A stretch of 64,000 bases of DNA from Croceimicrobium sp965656185 (GTDB lineage Bacteria; Bacteroidota; Bacteroidia; Flavobacteriales; Schleiferiaceae), in NCBI GenBank assembly GCA_965656185.1, contig CBFHJH010000011.1, positions 1 through 64,000 of the forward strand, written 5' to 3'. Made by a program: the position numbers and the translations under genes. The notes under the pieces are model-generated. The model saw only the letters and a list, made by a program, of their open reading frames with translations, was not told the origin of the DNA and ran no database searches. Shown piece by piece: positions 56,930 through 64,000 of the stretch. Numbering within the stretch: position 1 is the first letter of the stretch; the number at the start of each line of letters is the position of its first letter.

Positions 56930-58921
56930 ATGAAGTTTATACTACGCCTTTGTCTTTTGTTTCTCTTGTTAAATGTAAGTCCTTTAGCTGCTGCTGATGG
57001 CGATACCACTGTGGTTAAGGCGCACCAGCAAGTGGACCTCACTTGGTATAAGTCGTACCGCGATTGGGCGGTTTTCCCGGATGCCACCAATGACTGGCAA
57101 GAGGTAATGCTTAAGTATACCATGGGCTGTGCCAGCGGTGGTTGCAGCGATTGGGATTATACCACTCTAATCAACCTAATGATCCCCACCGGTGCTTTGG
57201 ATAGCAATATTGCTAGTATCGACACGATCAGCCAAAGTCCTTTGGTAATAGATACAAGTTGGAATGTTTTCCAGGTTAAGGAACGCTATGAGTTATGTAA
57301 GGTAATTACCCCTTATGGTGGCGCTCTAGGTAATGACTGGACCCGCACCTTTTACTTCGATGTAAGTGATTATTATCCTTTATTACGAGACTCGGTAGAG
57401 ATCGAGGTTTTTTACCAAGGTTGGTCAAGCGGTTTTAGTGCCACTTTAGACTTTATTATGACCGAAGGTGCGCCGATCCGCGATGTGCATTCGATCGAGA
57501 ACTTATATCGCGGCAAGTTCAACTACATTACTACCGCGGCGTTCGAGTCGACTCACATGCCGGCTCGGGCGTTAAACTTGCATCCCATGGCGCAGCACTT
57601 TAATTTGAAAATGGCTCCTTCCGGACATGGTTTCATAAATGCATTGAACTGTGCTGAGTTTTGTGTTAAGGATTACTACGTGAAAGTGGATGGCGCTCAG
57701 GTAGCGCAGCAAAGTATGTGGCGCGACGATTGTGGGCTGAACGGTTTATACCCGCAAGCGGGAACTTGGTTATACGATCGTGCGAATTGGTGTCCGGGTG
57801 ACCGGGTGAATATCTATGATCATGAATTAGATCTTGCCGGACATGACAGCATTGATGTTGATATCGAACCTTACGTATATACGGTGCCGGCCAATGAAAC
57901 TCCCGCCAATTACAATATGTCGGCCACTTTATTCCAGCTGGGTGACTTCAATCGAAATCGAGACTTGGCCTTGGACGATATTTTATGGCCTAGTGATAAA
58001 GATGAATACGCTCGCTTTAATCCTATTTGTAGCGAAGCCCGCATACGAATTCGCAATGAGGGTGGAGACACTATAAACGCAGCAAGGATAGTTTACGGAA
58101 TAAAAGGCGCCGGCATTTGGCAGCGTTTTAATTGGACAGGTAGCTTAGCTCCTTTGCAAAGTGTTGAGATCGAACTGCCTATGGATAGCCTCAAACAATG
58201 GGAAACGGCTTGGATCGAGCCAGTATTTGTGGCCAGAGTAGAGTTTGTAGACGGGCAAGTGGGCGACGAATTTGCCGGTAATGATGAAGCAGAAGCCAAG
58301 GTTAAATTAGCTGATCGATTACCTCCTGTTTTCCGATTCGAATTGCGCACCAATAACGCCGCATCGGAGACTTTCTGGCGATTAGAGGATGCGGATGGAA
58401 ATATCCTTTACTCGGGCGATAACTTGAGTAATAGCACTACTTACCGCGATACCTTTAATCTGAGTCCCGGTTGCTATATGTTGCTGATCGGAGACCGAGA
58501 TGAAGATGGCCTTAGCTTTTTTGCCAATAACGATGGTTCAGGCCGCATCATCTTGCGGAACGTTGGTGGTAATTTCTTTTCGGAAAATATCAACCCAAAT
58601 TTCGGTACGGAGTTTCGCAAGTACTTTACCGTTGGCTACGGATTATCTAGCCCCGATGTAGCAGTAAGTCCAGAGCTTAATTGCTCACTTTTCCCTAATC
58701 CGGCTCAGGATCAATTCAAGATTTACTTTGGTGAGGAGCTTAAGGGAGAGTTGAGCTTGGAGCTGAGAGACATTCAAGGAAGATTGGTACTTAAGCAACA
58801 ATTTGAAATGGCCGGTGAGACCGAGCAAATGGTTTCATTAGCTGATCTGAAAGCGGGCATTTACACCGTTTCACTTCAACATGCCGCTGGTAGCTGGCAA
58901 GATAAATTAGTTATAAACTAG
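56930..58921 (+). CDS. PNGase F-like exported protein with type IX secretion tail
   Basis: A 663-residue protein. Signal MKFILRLCLLFLLLNVSPLAAA; the mid part (GHGFINALNCAEFCVKDYYV and YPQAGTWLYDRANWCPG) matches the C-terminal domain of peptide-N-glycosidase F-like proteins found in Bacteroidota; beta domains follow, and a type A sorting domain ends it (LNCSLFPNPAQDQFKI ... ADLKAGIYTVSL). Removal of N-glycans is possible but the catalytic residues were not confirmed. Stop shared (CTAG) with the convergent gene. Confidence 0.85.
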   Translation: MKFILRLCLLFLLLNVSPLAAADGDTTVVKAHQQVDLTWYKSYRDWAVFPDATNDWQEVMLKYTMGCASGGCSDWDYTTLINLMIPTGALDSNIASIDTISQSPLVIDTSWNVFQVKERYELCKVITPYGGALGNDWTRTFYFDVSDYYPLLRDSVEIEVFYQGWSSGFSATLDFIMTEGAPIRDVHSIENLYRGKFNYITTAAFESTHMPARALNLHPMAQHFNLKMAPSGHGFINALNCAEFCVKDYYVKVDGAQVAQQSMWRDDCGLNGLYPQAGTWLYDRANWCPGDRVNIYDHELDLAGHDSIDVDIEPYVYTVPANETPANYNMSATLFQLGDFNRNRDLALDDILWPSDKDEYARFNPICSEARIRIRNEGGDTINAARIVYGIKGAGIWQRFNWTGSLAPLQSVEIELPMDSLKQWETAWIEPVFVARVEFVDGQVGDEFAGNDEAEAKVKLADRLPPVFRFELRTNNAASETFWRLEDADGNILYSGDNLSNSTTYRDTFNLSPGCYMLLIGDRDEDGLSFFANNDGSGRIILRNVGGNFFSENINPNFGTEFRKYFTVGYGLSSPDVAVSPELNCSLFPNPAQDQFKIYFGEELKGELSLELRDIQGRLVLKQQFEMAGETEQMVSLADLKAGIYTVSLQHAAGSWQDKLVIN

Positions 58922-60447
58922 GCCTGAGAAGGTCTGCTTCGGACCGTATTGGTGGGGATTGGGGCATTTCCCGATCCGCCGCCAGTAATCTTTTTACCGC
59001 GGTTACCCGGTCTTTTGAAGCCCACTCTTTTCATGGTGCCCCAAGCTTTTTTGCCTTCAAAGAAATAGTCCCAATTACCGGTCAAGGCACAGTAAACCAC
59101 AAAAGGGTGAAACAGGAGTGGTTCAAGAATTCCTGCCAGCACTAGCTTTGGGAGCTGTCGTCGTTTTTTATACTGGAAAAAGGTGATTTCCTCAATGTAT
59201 AAAGTTGCAATGGTAAAGGCTACCGTATAGCCGTAGATCAAGGCAATAAAGAGGTATAAGAAGCTGATGTTAATTACTCCTAGTAAGCTAAATAGGATCA
59301 ACAGCAAGATTCCCATAAACTCGATGATGGGCGCTAACCATTCGAACATCAACCAGTAGGGGTAGCTGATCATACCGATCTTTCCGTAAAAAGGATTTAG
59401 GAATAGGCGTTTATGCGATAATAAAGTTTCAATGGCACCACGGGTCCAGCGGTTTCGTTGTTTACGTAATACCGACCAAGATTCAGGAACCTCTGTCCAG
59501 CACAAGGGATCTGGTACAAAGCCTACTACGTAAGGGATTCCTTTTTCCCGGGCGTAGCGCCGCATGCGTACCGTTAGTTCCATGTCTTCTCCAATGGTGT
59601 CATTATCATAGCCTCCGCACTTAAGTACCAGCTCTTTTTGAAAAACACCGAGTGCACCCGATATAAGGAGTAATCCATCTAATGAGCCCCAGGCTACCCT
59701 ACCGAGTAGGAAAGAACGTAAGTATTCCAGGGTTTGGAACTGAGCCAGCATGGTATTGGGCACGTTTACATCGAGAATACGACCTTTCTCCACCCGACAG
59801 TTATTGGCAATCCGTACCACGCCTCCGGTGGCAATCATGTTGTTCTCTGTTTCTTCTAAGAAGGGCTTCATTAGTTTTAGCAAGCAGTCTTCTTCCAGAA
59901 TACAGTCCACGTCAATGTTTAGGGTATAATCGCCGGTAGATACATTAAGCGCCGCATTAAGTGCATCCGACTTACCGCCATTTTCCTTGTCAACCACCAC
60001 CAGGTTGTTATAACTGGGGTCTTTCGACTTATAGACGTTTTTAACCTTTTGGGTTTTAATGATGTAGTTCACCGCGAAATTCACCGGCTCTAATTGATAC
60101 TCTTCAATAAGCATGGTGAGACTACGGTCTTTACTACCGTCATTAACTACGATCACCTCATAATTTGGATAGCGAATCGACAAAAGCGAGCGAACGTTTT
60201 CGATAATGGTAGCTTCCTCATTAAAAGCTGGTGCCAAAATAGAAACTGATGGCGCTTCAGGGCTCTGTAAAATATTGAGGTAATCGGTGTAGGTATTACG
60301 GCGCAAATACTTACGGGCCTGAATTACCGAAATAACGCCAAGGGCTAGGTAGGAAACCATCACAAAAACGGTATAGCCGTATGTGATAAAGTAGAAAATG
60401 TAGATGAGAATGTCTACCAGAGAATTCTGAGTATCATATTCTATCAT
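58918..60447 (-). CDS. processive family 2 glycosyltransferase
   Basis: A 509-residue membrane glycosyltransferase like poly-N-acetylglucosamine or cellulose synthases. N-terminal helix pair, D103 in VNDGSKD, D178/D180 in NIDVD, the acceptor Asp in TIGEDMELTV and QRNRW near 330, followed by four or so membrane helices and a basic tail. It probably makes an extracellular polysaccharide. It overlaps the HEAT gene by 14 bases and is last in the operon. Confidence 0.92.
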   Translation of the reverse strand: MIEYDTQNSLVDILIYIFYFITYGYTVFVMVSYLALGVISVIQARKYLRRNTYTDYLNILQSPEAPSVSILAPAFNEEATIIENVRSLLSIRYPNYEVIVVNDGSKDRSLTMLIEEYQLEPVNFAVNYIIKTQKVKNVYKSKDPSYNNLVVVDKENGGKSDALNAALNVSTGDYTLNIDVDCILEEDCLLKLMKPFLEETENNMIATGGVVRIANNCRVEKGRILDVNVPNTMLAQFQTLEYLRSFLLGRVAWGSLDGLLLISGALGVFQKELVLKCGGYDNDTIGEDMELTVRMRRYAREKGIPYVVGFVPDPLCWTEVPESWSVLRKQRNRWTRGAIETLLSHKRLFLNPFYGKIGMISYPYWLMFEWLAPIIEFMGILLLILFSLLGVINISFLYLFIALIYGYTVAFTIATLYIEEITFFQYKKRRQLPKLVLAGILEPLLFHPFVVYCALTGNWDYFFEGKKAWGTMKRVGFKRPGNRGKKITGGGSGNAPIPTNTVRSRPSQA

Positions 60448-61555
60448 CCAGTACGTGCTTTACAATGTTTTCACTTTCTTCGGAAAGTTCTCGTTCTTGG
60501 TAACTGCGCAAGACATCGGGTCTTCCCATTTTCTTGAGAGAGCGAGCCGATTCCAAGAGTATTTCATATTCTTTAGAACTAGCTAATTGCTCGCGTAAGA
60601 ATCCTACTTCTTGGGCACCTCCTAGTTCACCAAGTGCCTTGATCACGCGAGTTTTAACGCGTAAGTTTTTAGTAAGCTCATAAACCTCATAAAGGTTCTC
60701 GATGCTTTCACTGTAGGCGAGGTGAATCGCAGTTTCGATGGCCTTTTCTTGTACTTTCTCATTGCGGTGATAAAGCAGCTTACGCAACTCATTGCGCTCA
60801 TGGTACTGGTTTAGGTGACGCATTAAAATAAGGGCGAAAACCACCACCGAATCATTTTTGGAGCGAAGCCAAGGACCAATATTGTCGATAAGTTCATACT
60901 CGAACTTCAGGGCTTGGTCTAGCAGGCGAATCTGTTGCCATTCACTCATCGGGCTTTCCAGGTCATCGAGGAATTTCATCGCTTTCTTGCCCCCTAATTT
61001 TACTGCCGCATACTGCGCTTCATAACGAATATTCTGATCAGCATCATCAGTGTATTGTAATACCTCAAAAAGGGTTTCCGACATCCGCATGGTGCTGAGG
61101 TCGTTTATGGCTTTTGCTTTACGGTGCCAGTCGTTGTTTCGCAAGTTTTCGAGGACCATTTGCTTAAGGCCAACTTCACGGTAAAGGTTTTCGAGGCGAA
61201 TGAAAGCCTCGCCACCTAGATTGCGATGGTAATAGATAATCAACTCATTTAGGGTGGCCATATTGGAACGACGGTAGAGGGGGGAATCGATCGCCCTTTG
61301 AATTTTCTTTACCGCATCCTTTAGTTCGCTTGCATCCTGTTCGGTGAAAACCACCTCCTGGATAATAGGCTCTACCATCCGTTTAATGCGGCGCTCCCTC
61401 GATTCGACACCATTTTTTCTCGAGCGCTCACGCAATACGATACTGATCATTACCGTGGCCAAAATAAGCAGGCCAGCGATCATAAAGATCACGATCTTAT
61501 AGCGCGGTTCAAGGGCTAAGAGAAAATAATATATGTCGATGAAAAAGCTACGCAT
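60434..61555 (-). CDS. membrane-anchored HEAT-repeat protein
   Basis: A 373-residue protein with one N-terminal membrane helix (about 20-42) and a cytoplasmic helical repeat array (HEAT/Armadillo-like; e.g. QNIRYEAQYAAVKLGGKKAMKFL). HEAT arrays usually bind other proteins, so it could couple the response regulator upstream to the glycosyltransferase downstream. That link is inference from the operon. Confidence 0.82.
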   Translation of the reverse strand: MRSFFIDIYYFLLALEPRYKIVIFMIAGLLILATVMISIVLRERSRKNGVESRERRIKRMVEPIIQEVVFTEQDASELKDAVKKIQRAIDSPLYRRSNMATLNELIIYYHRNLGGEAFIRLENLYREVGLKQMVLENLRNNDWHRKAKAINDLSTMRMSETLFEVLQYTDDADQNIRYEAQYAAVKLGGKKAMKFLDDLESPMSEWQQIRLLDQALKFEYELIDNIGPWLRSKNDSVVVFALILMRHLNQYHERNELRKLLYHRNEKVQEKAIETAIHLAYSESIENLYEVYELTKNLRVKTRVIKALGELGGAQEVGFLREQLASSKEYEILLESARSLKKMGRPDVLRSYQERELSEESENIVKHVLDDRI

Positions 61556-61558
61556 TGC

Positions 61559-61936
61559 TTATTTCTTGGCGTTTTTCAGAAGCTTTTTAATTCGTACAGA
61601 AAGTTCGTTAGGGCTAAAAGGCTTGGTCATAAAGTCATCGGCGCCCAAGTCGAAAGCTTTTAAAACAGCCGTCTCCGAATTCAGTGAGGTAAGCATAAGT
61701 ACCGGTGCGTCTGTGCCCCGTTCTTTTAGGATCTTTACTAATTCAAAACCACTGATGAAGGGCATCATAATATCGCTGATAATTATCTGATACTCTTCAC
61801 TTTCGATCTTCTGAATGGCCTTTTCGCCATCTTCGGCAGTATCAACATCATAGCCGTCCTTGGTGAGTTTAAAGGCCAAGGCATCACGAATCAAAGGTTC
61901 GTCGTCTACAATTAGAATTTTTGGTTTATCGCTCAT
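61559..61936 (-). CDS. single-domain response regulator
   Basis: A 125-residue receiver domain without output domain: acidic pair DDE, phosphoacceptor D in IIISDIMMP, Thr/Ser in LMLTSL and the K in FMTKPFS. Start at MSDKPKIL. It leads the operon with the HEAT protein (3-base gap) and the glycosyltransferase. A CheY-like switch of polysaccharide synthesis is a reasonable guess. Confidence 0.93.
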   Translation of the reverse strand: MSDKPKILIVDDEPLIRDALAFKLTKDGYDVDTAEDGEKAIQKIESEEYQIIISDIMMPFISGFELVKILKERGTDAPVLMLTSLNSETAVLKAFDLGADDFMTKPFSPNELSVRIKKLLKNAKK

Positions 61937-61967
61937 GACATTAATTTTAAGGGCCACAATAGCATAT

Positions 61968-61975
61968 CAAATGTA
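61968..61975 (-). promoter_or_regulatory. -7 promoter element for the response regulator-HEAT-GT2 operon
   Basis: The minus strand reads TACATTTG, an exact TAnnTTTG match, 31 bases before the ATG. Confidence 0.55.
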
Positions 61976-62040
61976 GATAGCATTTGAGAGGTGGCCGTCT
62001 ATATTAGATGAATGGTTAGTTTTTTAAGATTTAAGGTTAA

Positions 62041-62790
62041 ATGACAATGCAGTCCGATCAAGAGAGTTTACGAGATTTTTTAGTCAGCTCGAAATTTACA
62101 ACATCCTCCTCAATAATTGTATTTAGTGGAGCTGGAATGAGTGCGGAAAGTGGAATAGATACTTTCCGAGATCAAGGAGGTTTATGGGAAAAGCACCCGA
62201 TAGAGGAGGTGGCTACGCCAGAAGCCTGGCGTGCGAATCCCCGAAAGGTATTGGACTTTTACAATATACGGCGCAAACAGCTTTTGGAGGTCGAGCCCAA
62301 TCGGGCGCATGAGATCATAGCTGAGATAGAGCAAGACTACGATCTAAAAGTGATCACGCAAAACATCGATGACCTGCATGAGCGGGCCGGCTCTAAGCAA
62401 GTTTTACACTTACATGGTGAATTGCGTAAAGCCCGCAGCAGCATTGATGAGTCTTTGGTTTATCCTATTGAAGGAGGTGAAATTGCTTTTGGTGATACTT
62501 GTGAAAAAGGATCTCAGTTGAGGCCTCATGTAGTGTGGTTCGGTGAGATGGTGCCGGCTATGGACAAAGCAATTCCCTTAGTGCAAGAGGCTGATCTGCT
62601 CGTCGTGATCGGCAGTTCCCTACAGGTTTATCCGGCGGCTTCCCTGGTAGACTTAATGTCTGCAGAAAAGTCGGTGCTAGTTATTGACCCAGAAGCTCCG
62701 TCCTTTAGGCCGAACGATCGTCTATTTCACTTCCGCCGAAAGGCAATAGAGGGTATGCAAATACTGCAAGAACTTATAAAGTCCTTTTAA
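62041..62790 (+). CDS. cobB: Sir2-family NAD-dependent deacylase
   Basis: It removes acyl groups from lysines using NAD. The 249-residue protein has GAGMSAESGI (30-39), QNID, catalytic H125 (LHGEL) and GSSLQVYP. Y74/R77 (YNIR) match the YxxR pair that favours succinyl/malonyl groups (SIRT5 type). The zinc CxxC pairs are missing; only C154 remains in that region, replaced by an insert, as in several Bacteroidota sirtuins. Confidence 0.93.
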   Translation: MTMQSDQESLRDFLVSSKFTTSSSIIVFSGAGMSAESGIDTFRDQGGLWEKHPIEEVATPEAWRANPRKVLDFYNIRRKQLLEVEPNRAHEIIAEIEQDYDLKVITQNIDDLHERAGSKQVLHLHGELRKARSSIDESLVYPIEGGEIAFGDTCEKGSQLRPHVVWFGEMVPAMDKAIPLVQEADLLVVIGSSLQVYPAASLVDLMSAEKSVLVIDPEAPSFRPNDRLFHFRRKAIEGMQILQELIKSF

Positions 62791-62812
62791 TGAGGATTTA
62801 CCACAATTTATG

Positions 62813-62820
62813 TATATTTG
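62813..62820 (+). promoter_or_regulatory. rimP-nusA promoter element
   Basis: TATATTTG, an exact TAnnTTTG match. The transcript would start near 62826, giving a leader of about 40 bases that contains a strong hairpin. Confidence 0.6.
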
Positions 62821-62831
62821 CAGCCACTTTC

Positions 62832-62858
62832 GAGGGGACATTGGTCCCCTCTTTTATT
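62832..62858 (+). promoter_or_regulatory. terminator-like hairpin in the rimP-nusA leader (possible attenuator)
   Basis: GAGGGGAC (62832-62839) pairs with GTCCCCTC (62844-62851) around a 4-base ATTG loop, then TTTTATT. It lies between the promoter and the rimP ATG, so it can stop or pause transcription before rimP-nusA. Feedback by NusA is an inference. Confidence 0.6.
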
Positions 62859-62865
62859 AGGCAAT

Positions 62866-63333
62866 ATGTTAGATCAAGATAAAGTTCGAAGCTTATTAGA
62901 GCAAGCCTTGGAAGAGCAGCAGGCCTTTTTGATCGATTTCCAAATTGGGGCGGGTAATCTTATTCAGGTTACGGCAGACACCATGGAGGGGATTACTTTA
63001 GAAGGAATTACTGCTATTTCGCGGGGCATTGAGCATAATCTTGATCGTGAGGTGGAGGATTTTGAATTGCAAGTGAGTTCGCCGGGAGTGGGCTCACCCT
63101 TGCAAGTTCCTCAGCAGTACGAGCAGAATGTTGGTCGCGACCTGAAGGTGCAAACTACCGGTGGGGAAAAGCACAAAGGAGAGCTGATCGAATTTGATGG
63201 AGAAAGTATTGTTTTACAATGGTCGGAGCGCGTGCCTAAGGAAGTGGGTAAAGGAAAAGTAACCGTAAAGAAAGACCTGCGAATAAACCTGCCCGAAATT
63301 AAAGAGGCGAAGGTGCAAGTTAGATTCAATTAA
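62866..63333 (+). CDS. rimP: ribosome maturation factor RimP
   Basis: It helps 30S subunit assembly. The 155-residue protein has the family pattern: VSSPGVGSPL, then the C-terminal beta domain with GELIEFDGESIVLQW. Start at MLDQDKVRSL, after the leader hairpin; an in-frame upstream ATG would lie before the hairpin and does not fit the family. rimP-nusA order is conserved. Confidence 0.94.
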   Translation: MLDQDKVRSLLEQALEEQQAFLIDFQIGAGNLIQVTADTMEGITLEGITAISRGIEHNLDREVEDFELQVSSPGVGSPLQVPQQYEQNVGRDLKVQTTGGEKHKGELIEFDGESIVLQWSERVPKEVGKGKVTVKKDLRINLPEIKEAKVQVRFN

Positions 63334-63345
63334 GCATATTCAGCT

Positions 63346-64000
63346 ATGGAAAATCAGGCTATCATTGACAGTTTTGCTGAGTTTAAGGATGAGAAGAACA
63401 TTGATCGTGTTACCCTCATGGCCATCCTTGAAGAAGCTCTTCGCAATCAGTTGCGCAAGAAATATGGTGATGATGAGAACTTTGATATTATCGTAAACCC
63501 GGATAAGGGTGATGTAGAGATCTGGCGTAACCGGGTAATTGTAGAAGACGGTGCGGTAGAGGATGAGAATATGGAGATCGAGTTGAGTGAAGCTTTAAAA
63601 ATTGAGCCCGATTTTGAGGTGGGTGAGGAAGCTTCCGAAGAACTAAAATTGATCGATCAGGGCCGTCGTTTCGTTTTGGCTTTTCGCCAGAACCTTGTGC
63701 AGAAGATTCAGGAGCACGACAATGGCATTATTTATAAGAAATACAAAGATCTAGAGGGAGAGATCCTTACGGGAGAGGTACATCACGTGCGTCCTCGTGC
63801 GGTTATCATTTATGATGATGATCAAAATGAACTCATCCTACCTAAAGATCAGCAAATCCCGCGCGACTTTTTCCGCAAAGGAGATACCGTTAGAGCGGTA
63901 GTGAGAGATGTAGATCTACGCGGTACTAAGCCTGTAGTTATTCTCTCACGCACCGACGAGCGCTTTTTGGAAAAACTATTTGAGCAGGAGATCCCTGAGG
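63346..64000 (+). CDS. nusA: transcription termination/antitermination factor NusA (cut by window end)
   Basis: The first 218 residues are seen: N-terminal RNA polymerase-binding domain (FAEFKDEKNIDRVTLMAILE, LRNQLRKKYG) followed by the S1 domain (GEILTGEVHHVRPRAVIIY) and the start of the KH region (VVILSRTDERFLEKLF). NusA modulates pausing and termination. infB would be expected next but is out of the window. Confidence 0.97.
   Translation, partial: MENQAIIDSFAEFKDEKNIDRVTLMAILEEALRNQLRKKYGDDENFDIIVNPDKGDVEIWRNRVIVEDGAVEDENMEIELSEALKIEPDFEVGEEASEELKLIDQGRRFVLAFRQNLVQKIQEHDNGIIYKKYKDLEGEILTGEVHHVRPRAVIIYDDDQNELILPKDQQIPRDFFRKGDTVRAVVRDVDLRGTKPVVILSRTDERFLEKLFEQEIPE

Noticed and set aside
1..64000. 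CRISPR arrays, rRNA, tmRNA or further tRNA genes
   Set aside because: I saw no regularly spaced direct repeats and no further structured RNA of these types. Short or divergent RNAs could be missed by eye.

Overview
The window looks like chromosomal DNA of a marine-type member of the Bacteroidota, probably Flavobacteriales (Cryomorphaceae-like). The evidence is: promoters of the TAnnTTTG type instead of sigma70 boxes; almost no Shine-Dalgarno sites; a murF-alr fusion; three secreted proteins with a C-terminal type IX secretion tail; LruC, DUF4271, DUF3098 and DUF3109 proteins; and a primase without zinc ligands. Species cannot be named from this sequence.

Layout. 1-1577 is a decayed accessory edge: an IS3-type transposase remnant and a MntA/HepT toxin-antitoxin pair whose hepT is frameshifted. 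It abuts the 3' end of a tRNA-Leu(CAA) gene (1583-1664). From there on the DNA is mostly core. 1.7-8.1 kb, minus strand: 3-hydroxyanthranilate dioxygenase, a small acidic lipoprotein, glyS, marC, an RNA helicase/cold-shock pair and a fatty acid desaturase. 8.3-14.3 kb, plus strand: DUF3109, nrdB-nrdA (class Ia ribonucleotide reductase, close to the eukaryotic type), small hypotheticals and two short membrane ORFs. 14.3-22 kb: regulator, LruC lipoprotein, secreted proteins, glutaryl-CoA dehydrogenase-like enzyme. 21.7-25.2 kb: DUF4271-hemD-rnpA-S41 protease. 25.2-33.1 kb: a surface polysaccharide locus (two O-antigen ligases, WecA-like transferase, three glycosyltransferases, Wzx flippase, methyltransferase). 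33.1-39.4 kb, minus strand: dnaG, mscS, polyprenyl synthase, rlmN, queA. 40.3-43.5 kb: tdk-murF/alr. 43.5-51.3 kb: secreted and envelope proteins, including an M1 aminopeptidase and a SPOR-domain protein. 51.4-54.6 kb: ftsX-DUF3098-uppP-truB-Crp operon. 54.6-58.9 kb: small enzymes and a PNGase F-like exported protein. 58.9-61.9 kb, minus strand: response regulator-HEAT-GT2 operon. 62-64 kb: sirtuin, then rimP-nusA, which runs off the window.

The genes fit a normal envelope-centred Bacteroidota chromosome: cell wall (murF-alr, uppP, ftsX), export and polysaccharide assembly, and nucleotide supply (nrdAB, tdk). The most notable things I saw are: a set of promoters placed 4-5 bases before the start codon (leaderless mRNAs); start codons directly behind terminator T-runs; four convergent gene pairs that share their stop codons; a terminator-like hairpin in the rimP-nusA leader; a 20-residue solenoid in the LruC lipoprotein; a response regulator-HEAT-glycosyltransferase operon; and three N-runs, two of which appear to cover essentially no missing sequence, one of them exactly at the catalytic motif of NrdA. 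I did not find a clear-cut new defence or mobile system; the broken MntA/HepT pair is the only defence-like locus.
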